Origin: Sphingomonadaceae bacterium
GTDB taxonomy: Bacteria > Pseudomonadota > Alphaproteobacteria > Sphingomonadales > Sphingomonadaceae
Assembly (NCBI GenBank): GCA_002863155.1
Contig: PKED01000190.1
Location: 1 to 46,522, forward strand
DNA: 46,522 nucleotides
Direction: 5' to 3'
The notes beneath the pieces were generated by a model. That model was not told where the DNA came from, searched no databases, and worked only from the letters and a program-made list of their open reading frames with translations. Shown one piece after another: positions 17,801 through 26,169 of the stretch (its first letter is position 1; each line of letters starts with the position of its first letter). A program made the position numbers and the translations under genes.

Positions 17801-18030
17801 AGCAGTCCGTCGATTCCGGTCAGTTGCTGCTCGATGATCTGCGTGACGCTGTTCTCAAGCGTTTCGGCCGATGCACCGGGATAGCTGGCGCGGATATTGA
17901 CCTGTGGCGGGGCGACGTCGGGATATTGTTCGATCGGCAGCGACAGGATGCCACCGATCCCGGCCAGCATGATGATGATCGCGATCACCCAGGCGAAGAT
18001 CGGCCGGTCGATGAAGATGCGCGAGATCAC
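14857..18030 (-). CDS. RND efflux pump, HAE1 (AcrB/MexB) family
   Basis: This is the inner-membrane proton/drug antiporter of a tripartite efflux system, 1057 residues with the twelve-helix, two-repeat architecture of AcrB. The opening [19 protein letters not shown], the porter segment [24 protein letters not shown] and the transmembrane helix 4 proton-relay pair Asp-Asp in [21 protein letters not shown] are all present. The second half has [16 protein letters not shown]. The start is a GTG 7 bases after the membrane fusion gene. A Gly run ([17 protein letters not shown]) in the second periplasmic domain resembles the same region of AcrB. Hydrophobic drugs, detergents or metabolites are the likely substrates, but none can be named. 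Confidence 0.96.
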   Translation of the reverse strand: [1057 protein letters not shown]

Positions 18031-18037
18031 CGGGCCG

Positions 18038-19267
18038 TCAGCCGCCGCGCTTGCCGTTGGCGGGCGGCGCGATGCGCTGTGGCGATCCGGCGGGGACGGG
18101 CTTCACCGGCTTGCCAGGCTTGGCGTTGACCGTGCCCTCGGTGATCACCTTGTCGCCGGGCTTGAGCCCCGACGAGACCACCCAATTTGCCCCCTGCGCG
18201 CGATCGGCGGTGACCGCACGCTGCTCCACCTTGTTGCCCGCGCCCACGACGAGCACGCTGGCATTCCCCTTGGCATCGCGCGCGACGCCTTGCTGCGGCA
18301 CGAGATAGACGTTGTCGGCGACCGACTGGGCAAAGCTCGCGCGCACGAACATACCGGGCAGCAGCAGGTTCTGGGGGTTCGGGAAACGCGCGCGCAGGGT
18401 GACGGTGCCGGTCGCTTCGTCGACGGTGACTTCGGTGAACTCCACGGTGCCGGTCAGGCCATAATCGCTGCCGTCCTCAAGCTTCAGCCGGACCGGCGAC
18501 TGGGTCGGCATCGCGCCGCCGCGTGCAAGCGAGCGGCGCAGCGCGAGCAGTTCGGCCGCCGATTGCTTGATGTCGACATAGATCGGGTCGAGCCGCTGGA
18601 TCACCGCAAGCGGCTCTGTCTGATTGCTCGTGACGAGCGCGCCCTGAGTGAACAGCGACCGCCCGATCCGGCCGCTGATCGGTGCGGGCACGCTGGTAAA
18701 GCGCAGGTTGATCTGGGCGGTGCGGAGTGCGGCACGCGCCTGCGCGACGCTTGCCTGCGCCTGGCGGGCCTGTGCCTGTGCGTCGGTATAGTCCTGCTTG
18801 CTGACCGCCTCGATCTCGGCCAACGGCTTGAAACGGTCGGCCCGGATCCGGGCGGCGGCGGCAGCAGCCTCGGCACTGGCAAGGTTGGCGCGGGCCTGAT
18901 CGCCGGATGCGCGGTACAAGCTGGAATCGATCTGGTAGAGCGTCTGGCCGGCGCGGACCAGGCTGCCTTCGGTGAACAACCGACGCTGGATCAGCCCGGT
19001 GATCTGCGGGCGCACTTCCGACGTCTGATAAGCGGCCGTCCTGCCGGTCAGCTCGGTCACCAGCGGCGCCGTGCCCGGTCTGACCACGACATAGCCCACC
19101 TCAGGCGTGCGCTTGGCCGCAGCGGCACGGGGATCCTTGGTCTGCGCGGTGCCGCTGCACCCGGCGAGCAGGCACGCGGTGCCGACGATCACTGCGAGGC
19201 GGCAGTGCGCGTCAGGGTCGCTTCGGGAGTTCGACGGCAGGATCGCCGTGCGCATCTGCGTAGTCAC
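18038..19267 (-). CDS. RND efflux membrane fusion lipoprotein
   Basis: The periplasmic adaptor (AcrA/MexA type, 409 residues from GTG 19267) links the pump to the outer-membrane channel. It has a signal sequence and lipobox (CLLAGC, Cys37). The first beta-barrel/lipoyl half includes PLVTELTGRTAAYQTSEVRPQITGLIQRRLFTEGSLVRAGQTLYQID. An Ala-rich alpha-hairpin spans about 105-175, and the second lipoyl half includes FTSVPAPISGRIGRSLFTQGALV. The C-terminal membrane-proximal domain follows. An in-frame ATG at 19255 is an alternative start. It is the first gene of the efflux operon and shares a divergent promoter region with the TonB-dependent receptor gene. Confidence 0.93.
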   Translation of the reverse strand: MTTQMRTAILPSNSRSDPDAHCRLAVIVGTACLLAGCSGTAQTKDPRAAAAKRTPEVGYVVVRPGTAPLVTELTGRTAAYQTSEVRPQITGLIQRRLFTEGSLVRAGQTLYQIDSSLYRASGDQARANLASAEAAAAAARIRADRFKPLAEIEAVSKQDYTDAQAQARQAQASVAQARAALRTAQINLRFTSVPAPISGRIGRSLFTQGALVTSNQTEPLAVIQRLDPIYVDIKQSAAELLALRRSLARGGAMPTQSPVRLKLEDGSDYGLTGTVEFTEVTVDEATGTVTLRARFPNPQNLLLPGMFVRASFAQSVADNVYLVPQQGVARDAKGNASVLVVGAGNKVEQRAVTADRAQGANWVVSSGLKPGDKVITEGTVNAKPGKPVKPVPAGSPQRIAPPANGKRGG

Positions 19268-19305
19268 TGCCGCGTCCTAACCTAAAGCAATCGCGAATGT
19301 TCCTC

Positions 19306-19375
19306 AAAATTGCGCGTTGCGACAATTTTCTCGCGACCGCAATCCGCGCGGTGCGTTGACACAGTTTTGCGACAA
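19306..19375. promoter_or_regulatory. Candidate operator in the efflux/receptor divergent region
   Basis: AAAATTG (19306-19312) and CAATTTT (19323-19329) form a perfect 7-bp inverted repeat with a 10-base spacer, the size of a typical dimeric repressor site. The nonamer TTGCGACAA occurs at 19317-19325, overlapping the right arm, and again at 19367-19375, 50 bases downstream. No regulator gene is adjacent, so the binding protein is unknown. Confidence 0.45.
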
Positions 19376-19386
19376 CTCGCTGATAG
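19356..19386 (+). promoter_or_regulatory. Candidate promoter of the TonB-dependent receptor gene
   Basis: TTGACA at 19356-19361 is a perfect -35 consensus. TGATAG (19381-19386) is a reasonable -10, though the 19-base spacing is longer than ideal. A leader of roughly 25 bases with a strong ribosome-binding site (GAGGGAGA, 19405-19412) leads to the ATG at 19419. The second TTGCGACAA nonamer lies between the two promoter elements. Confidence 0.45.
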
Positions 19387-19418
19387 CGGCCCCGCTTGGC
19401 GCGTGAGGGAGAAATGAC

Positions 19419-22250
19419 ATGCGTAGCGTCTTGTTCGGGTCGATCCTATTGGCGGGCACTGCACCCGGCGCGTTGCTCGCCCAGCAACAGGCGTCGCCAA
19501 GGCCACAACAGGCGACGCCCACCCAATCGACCGACGAGGAAGGCGACGATGTTGCCGAGGTAACCGTGTCGGCAGGCCGCAACCTGCCCGGATCGGCTAT
19601 TGGCGATATTCCGCCCGACCAGCAGCTGGGCCCCGCCGAGATCCGCTCTTATGGCGTCAGTTCGGTCAGCGACCTTCTTACCGAGCTCGGGCCGCAGCTT
19701 CGCTCCGGGCGGGGCAATGGCCCGCCGGTCGTGTTGCTCAACGGGCGGCGCGTGTCGGGGTTCGAGGAAATCCGCAATCTTCCGACCGAAGCGATCCAGC
19801 GCGTCGACATCCTTCCGGAGGAAGTGGCGCTGAAATACGGTTACGCGGCGGATCAGCGTGTCATCAATTTCGTGCTGCGGCCACGCTTCCGGGCGATCAC
19901 GACCGAACTCGAAGCGCGCTTTGCGACCGGCGGCGGCCGTGCCACGCCGCAGGGCGAGTTCGACGTCCTGACACTGAACCGGCGCGGCCGCGTGAACCTG
20001 CACGTCGAATATCAGGAAAGCAGCGCGTTGACGGAGGCCGAACGTGGCATCCGCGCGCAAGCGAGCCCGTTTTCGATCGGCGGCAATGTGATCGGACCGA
20101 ATGGCGGCGAGATCGATCCCGCGCTATCGGCGCAAGCAGGGGTGTTGACCACCATTGCCGGCGTGCCCGTCGGGACGGCGAATCCGACGCTCGCCGATTT
20201 TGCCGCGACCGCCAACCAGCCGACCGCGACCGACCCGACGCGCTTTCGCACGCTGCTGCCCGCCAGTCGGCAGTTCAACGCTAATCTCATCTACGCGACC
20301 ACCATCGGCAAGGTGTCGGCAACCTTCAACGGCAGGATCGAATCGCAGGACAGCAGGGGCAGTTTCGGCCTGACGACCGCCGCGCTGACCTTGCCGACCG
20401 GCAACCGCTTCTCGCCATTTGGCACCGACGTCACCGTGGCCCGTGCCTTGGGCGACTTCGGGCCGCTCGGCCAATCGTCGAACACGATCAACGGTCATTT
20501 CGGGGCGACATTCAACGGCAATATCGGCACCTGGCAATGGTCGATCATCGGCAATTACGATCGCAGCGACAACGAAACGCTCACCGATGTCGGCGTCGAT
20601 GCGAGCGGTTTCCAGGCCAGGCTCAACGCCAATGATCCGACCGCGAATCCCTTTGCCGTCATCGCGCCGGGAACGTTCGAGCCACTGGCCGCCAATCGCG
20701 CGCGCTCGACATCGAGCAGCTACGGCATCGATGCGCTCGCCAACGGCTCGCTGATCACCCTGCCGGCGGGCAAGGTGTCGGCAAGCTTCAAGGTTTCGGG
20801 CTCGGCGCTCGATTTCGACAGCAATTCGCGGCGTGGCGGCGTCTTCCAGTCGGCCAGCCTGTCGCGCGGCAGCGCCAATGGGCAAGTCAATATCGATGTG
20901 CCGCTCACCAGCCGCACGCGTGATTTTCTGGGCGCTGTCGGCAATCTGTCGGCCAATTTCAACCTGGCCTATAATGGGCTGTCGGACTTCGGCACGCTGC
21001 GCACGCTGGGCTATGGCTTCAACTGGTCGCCGATCGAAGCCATCCGCATCATCGGGTCGATCACGCAGCAGGATAATGCCCCGAGCATCCAGCAGCTCGG
21101 CAATCCGGTGATCACGACGCTCAACGTCCGGGTGTTCGATTTCACGCTCGGCCGCAATGCGACGGTGACGACGCTGTCGGGAGGCAATCCGGCCTTGCGC
21201 GCGAGCGACCGGCTGGTGAAGCGGCTGGGGCTGACGTTCAAGCCCTTTACCAAAACCGACCTCGACATCGTCGCGAGCTACACGGACACGCGCGTCGACA
21301 ATGCCATCGCCGGATTTCCGAGCGCGACCGCGGCGATCGAGGCGGCGTTTCCCGATCGCTTCACCCGCGATGCTACCGGCGAGCTGGTCCGGATCGATGC
21401 CCGACCGATCAATTTCGGCCGGACCGACAGCGCGCAGCTGCGCTACGGCTTCAACTTCACGACGTCGATCAAGTCGAAGCTGCAGAAGCAGATCGAGGCG
21501 TTTCGGGCGGGCAAGGGGCCCAATCCGTTTGCGGGCCTGATCCCGCCGGGCGGACAACCGCCGCAGAGCGTGTTCGGCGGCAACATCTTTGGCGGTGGCG
21601 GGCCGGGCGGCGCAGGTCGGCAGGGTGGGCAAGGCCGCCCGCCCGGCGCGCCGGGCGCCGCGGCGGGGCAGGGCGGCCAGGCGGCCGGGGGCCCGCCTGG
21701 GCGACCCGGCGGCGGCTTCGGTGGCGGTGGTTTCGGGGGGCGCGGCGGCGGCGCACAGGCGGGCGGACGGCTCAACTTCGCGCTCTACCACACCTGGCGG
21801 CTGACCGAGCAGGTCCGTGTCGGCGCGGCGGGTCCGGTACTCGACCTGCTCAATGGGGATACGGTGAGCAGCGGCGCGGGCGTGCCCCGCCACGAACTGG
21901 AGGCGCAGGCCGGTTATAACAATAACGGCCTCGGCGTGCGGCTGTCGGCAAACTGGCAAAGTGCTACCCAGGTCAATGGCAGCCTTGGCGGGACCGGACA
22001 GACGCTCAATTTCGGCAGCCTGACGACCGTCAACCTCAGGCTCTTCGCCGATCTGACCCAGCGGCTGGAGCTGTTGAAGAAATATCGCTGGATGCGCGGC
22101 ATGCGCGTATCGGTCGCGGTCGACAACCTGTTCAACCAGCGTCAGCGCGTGACCGATCAGACCGGTATTACGCCGATCGCGTACCAGCCCGCCTATCTGG
22201 ATCCGCTCGGACGGTCGGTGCGGGTGTCGGTACGCAAGCTGTTCTTCTAG
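19419..22250 (+). CDS. TonB-dependent receptor-like outer-membrane protein with Gly/Pro-rich insert
   Basis: This 943-residue protein has a signal peptide (cut near LLAQQQ), a short acidic linker and a plug domain (about 60-155: SVSDLLTELGPQLRSGRGNGPPVVLLNGRRVSGFEEI, then IQRVDILPEEVALKYGYAADQRVINFVLRP). A long beta-barrel follows, ending in an aromatic C-terminus (VSVRKLFF) for outer-membrane insertion. Between about residues 700 and 785 is a low-complexity segment of Gly, Pro, Gln and Ala (GGGGPGGAGRQGGQGR, GGGFGGGGFGGRGGG) set between barrel strands, probably an extracellular or periplasmic loop. The substrate is unknown. It diverges from the efflux operon. A hairpin follows its stop. Confidence 0.85.
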   Translation: MRSVLFGSILLAGTAPGALLAQQQASPRPQQATPTQSTDEEGDDVAEVTVSAGRNLPGSAIGDIPPDQQLGPAEIRSYGVSSVSDLLTELGPQLRSGRGNGPPVVLLNGRRVSGFEEIRNLPTEAIQRVDILPEEVALKYGYAADQRVINFVLRPRFRAITTELEARFATGGGRATPQGEFDVLTLNRRGRVNLHVEYQESSALTEAERGIRAQASPFSIGGNVIGPNGGEIDPALSAQAGVLTTIAGVPVGTANPTLADFAATANQPTATDPTRFRTLLPASRQFNANLIYATTIGKVSATFNGRIESQDSRGSFGLTTAALTLPTGNRFSPFGTDVTVARALGDFGPLGQSSNTINGHFGATFNGNIGTWQWSIIGNYDRSDNETLTDVGVDASGFQARLNANDPTANPFAVIAPGTFEPLAANRARSTSSSYGIDALANGSLITLPAGKVSASFKVSGSALDFDSNSRRGGVFQSASLSRGSANGQVNIDVPLTSRTRDFLGAVGNLSANFNLAYNGLSDFGTLRTLGYGFNWSPIEAIRIIGSITQQDNAPSIQQLGNPVITTLNVRVFDFTLGRNATVTTLSGGNPALRASDRLVKRLGLTFKPFTKTDLDIVASYTDTRVDNAIAGFPSATAAIEAAFPDRFTRDATGELVRIDARPINFGRTDSAQLRYGFNFTTSIKSKLQKQIEAFRAGKGPNPFAGLIPPGGQPPQSVFGGNIFGGGGPGGAGRQGGQGRPPGAPGAAAGQGGQAAGGPPGRPGGGFGGGGFGGRGGGAQAGGRLNFALYHTWRLTEQVRVGAAGPVLDLLNGDTVSSGAGVPRHELEAQAGYNNNGLGVRLSANWQSATQVNGSLGGTGQTLNFGSLTTVNLRLFADLTQRLELLKKYRWMRGMRVSVAVDNLFNQRQRVTDQTGITPIAYQPAYLDPLGRSVRVSVRKLFF

Positions 22251-22293
22251 ACGCAGGTGCGCGATCGCGCCTCGGCTTGCGATCGAGCAGATG

Positions 22294-22321
22294 GCGCCCG
22301 CTGCCTCTGGCAATTGGGCGC
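22294..22321 (+). terminator. Terminator-like nested hairpin after the receptor gene
   Basis: GCGCCC (22294-22299) pairs with GGGCGC (22316-22321), and inside it TGCC (22302-22305) pairs with GGCA (22309-22312). GTTT follows, with no long U-run. It lies 44 bases after the receptor stop and before the UDP-glucose dehydrogenase start, so partial termination is plausible. Confidence 0.4.
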
Positions 22322-22378
22322 GTTTGCGCTAGATGCAGGCGCTCCGGCGACAGGGTATCGGGACGGCGAGGGTTTTAC

Positions 22379-23680
22379 ATGCGGATTACGATGATCGGTT
22401 CGGGCTATGTCGGCCTGGTATCTGGCGCTTGCTTTTCGGATTTCGGGCACGAAGTGGTGTGCGTCGACAAGGATGCCGGAAAGATCGCCGCGCTGGAGGC
22501 CGGCCGGATGCCGATCTATGAGCCCGGGCTCGACGGGCTGGTCGCAGCCAATGTCGCGGCTGGCCGGCTTACCTTCACCACCGACCTGAAGCAGGCGGTG
22601 GCCGGCGCCGATGCGGTGTTCATCGCGGTCGGCACGCCGTCGCGGCGCGGCGACGGCCATGCCGACCTTACTTATGTGTTCGAAGCGACGCGCGAGATTG
22701 CCGAGGCGGTGACCGGGCCGACGGTCGTCGTCACCAAGTCGACCGTCCCGGTCGGCACCGGCGACAAGGTCGAGGCGATTCTGCGCGAAACGCGGCCCGA
22801 AATCGATGTGGCGGTCGTTTCCAACCCCGAATTCCTGCGCGAAGGCGCCGCGATCGGCGATTTCAAGCGCCCCGACCGGATCGTGATCGGCACCGACGAC
22901 GCGCATGCCCAGGTAGTGATGCGCGAAGTCTATCGCCCCTTGTTTCTGAACGAGAGCCCGATCCTGTTCACCGGCCGCCGTACCGCCGAACTGATCAAAT
23001 ATGCCGCGAACGCGTTCCTTGCGACCAAGATCACCTTCATCAACGAGATTGCCGATCTTTGCGAAGCGGTCGGCGCCAATGTTCAGGACGTGTCGCGCGG
23101 CATCGGCCTCGACAATCGCATCGGCGCGAAATTCCTGCACGCCGGACCCGGCTATGGCGGCTCGTGCTTCCCCAAGGATACGCTAGCGCTGCTGAAGACC
23201 GCCGAGGATCATGAGAGCCCGGTGCGGATCGTGGAAGCGGTCGTGCAGGTGAACGACAGCCGCAAGCGCGCGATGGGCCGCAAGGTCATCAACGCGCTCG
23301 GCGGCGATGCCAAGGGCAAGACCGTCGCCATTCTCGGCCTGACCTTCAAGCCGAATACCGACGACATGCGCGACGCGCCCAGCCTCGCCGTCGTCCAGAG
23401 CCTGATCGATGCCGGCGCCCGGATACGCGCCTATGATCCCGAGGGGATGGAGGCGGCCAAGGCGCTGATGCCCCAGATCGAGCTGGCGCGCGATGCCTAT
23501 GAAGCGGCCGCCGGTGCCGACGCGGTCGCGATCGTGACCGAATGGGACATCTTCCGCGCGCTCGACCTGAAGCGACTGGCCAAGGCGATGGCCGCGCCGG
23601 TGATGGTCGACCTGCGCAACATCTATCCGCCCGCAGAGGCCGAGCGCGCCGGCTTCACCTACAGCTCGGTCGGCCGCTGA
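22379..23680 (+). CDS. ugd: UDP-glucose 6-dehydrogenase
   Basis: The enzyme oxidises UDP-glucose twice with NAD to give UDP-glucuronate for capsule, exopolysaccharide or glycolipid synthesis. The 433-residue product starts MRITMIGSGYVGLVSGACFSDFGHEV (Rossmann fold), preceded by GAGGG. It contains the central LIKYAANAFLATKITFINEIADLCE helix and the catalytic Cys263 in GPGYGGSCFPKDT. The C-terminal UDP-binding domain has ILGLTFKPNTDDMRDAPS. Longer in-frame extensions upstream lack family similarity. No polysaccharide genes adjoin it here. It ends 18 bases from the convergent small exported protein gene. Confidence 0.96.
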   Translation: MRITMIGSGYVGLVSGACFSDFGHEVVCVDKDAGKIAALEAGRMPIYEPGLDGLVAANVAAGRLTFTTDLKQAVAGADAVFIAVGTPSRRGDGHADLTYVFEATREIAEAVTGPTVVVTKSTVPVGTGDKVEAILRETRPEIDVAVVSNPEFLREGAAIGDFKRPDRIVIGTDDAHAQVVMREVYRPLFLNESPILFTGRRTAELIKYAANAFLATKITFINEIADLCEAVGANVQDVSRGIGLDNRIGAKFLHAGPGYGGSCFPKDTLALLKTAEDHESPVRIVEAVVQVNDSRKRAMGRKVINALGGDAKGKTVAILGLTFKPNTDDMRDAPSLAVVQSLIDAGARIRAYDPEGMEAAKALMPQIELARDAYEAAAGADAVAIVTEWDIFRALDLKRLAKAMAAPVMVDLRNIYPPAEAERAGFTYSSVGR

Positions 23681-23698
23681 CGGGCGGCTCGCGAGCAG

Positions 23699-24259
23699 CT
23701 ATTTCGCGCGGCAGATCGTCGCGACCTTGGCGGCAGCGTCAAGGTCGCCGGCTTCGAGAACGAGCTTGAGTGCACCCGCGCAATCGTTCCTGGCGATCAT
23801 GTGCGCGGCCCGCCCTTCGATCAGGCGGCGCTCGAAACTGCTCATTTCGATCGACTGATCGGCTGGCGCGGCGGGATTGCGCGGCGGCGCCCTGTCGCTC
23901 GTACCGACAACGGGCTGGAGCGCCGCGCCGACCTGGGCGGGCGGCTCAGCCTTTGCCGCTCGGCCCGCCGGATCGACGAATTCCACCGTCTGGACATTCC
24001 ACTGGGTCAATTGCCGCAGGATCTTGAGCCGACATGCGAGGCTGGCCTCGTTGCGCAGATAGACCCGCGCCGGCGTGCCCGTCGCCCATAGCTTGGCGCG
24101 TTCGCGAAATTCGCCCGTGCTGAGCGTTTTGTCCGCCAGCTTGACGACGCATTCATTCTTGCGCCGCGCAACCACCACAACGTCATCCGGGCCGGGCTCG
24201 TCGGCAGCCTGTTGCGGCGCGCCGAGCGCAGCCGCGATCGCGATCATCAGCAAGGACAT
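23699..24259 (-). CDS. Small exported protein of unknown function
   Basis: I do not recognise this 186-residue protein. It has a short N-terminal hydrophobic signal (MSLLMIAIAAALGAPQQA) and a strong ribosome-binding site (GGAGG). Residues 27-100 (ECVVKLADKTLSTGEFRER, then PARVYLRNEASLACRLKILRQL, then WNVQTVEFVDPAG) follow the strand/helix pattern of the ExbD/TolR periplasmic domain, though without its membrane anchor. That is a pattern-level inference only. A Pro/Ala linker leads to a C-terminal helical piece (about 138-186) with Cys in NDCAGALK and TICRAK, possibly a disulfide pair. It starts 36 bases after the adenine deaminase stop and may share that transcript. Confidence 0.7.
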   Translation of the reverse strand: MSLLMIAIAAALGAPQQAADEPGPDDVVVVARRKNECVVKLADKTLSTGEFRERAKLWATGTPARVYLRNEASLACRLKILRQLTQWNVQTVEFVDPAGRAAKAEPPAQVGAALQPVVGTSDRAPPRNPAAPADQSIEMSSFERRLIEGRAAHMIARNDCAGALKLVLEAGDLDAAAKVATICRAK

Positions 24260-24295
24260 CAGCGCCTCCTCGTCTCGCTCATAACCGTGCGGGCG

Positions 24296-26001
<1,706 letters not shown>

Positions 26002-26144
26002 TGCATCCGCAACTTCCCGGCGATGACGGGGGGAGAGGCGCGAAATACTGACCGCCGATGTCAAAGAACGAGCAGGGCCGCAGTGTCGCAGAGGTTTCCC
26101 GACTTTGGAAGGGCGGCACGAGGCGTCGACGAGGCGTCCGCGTC

Positions 26145-26166
26145 CGGGCTGCTTACCGACAGCCCG
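26145..26166 (-). terminator. Hairpin directly after the beta-galactosidase stop
   Basis: CGGGCTG (26145-26151) and CAGCCCG (26160-26166) form a perfect 7-bp stem with an 8-base loop, 3 bases beyond the beta-galactosidase stop codon on the minus strand. There is no U-run, so it would be a weak or Rho-assisted terminator. The rest of the gap up to 26001 shows no gene. Confidence 0.45.
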
Positions 26167-26169
26167 CCT

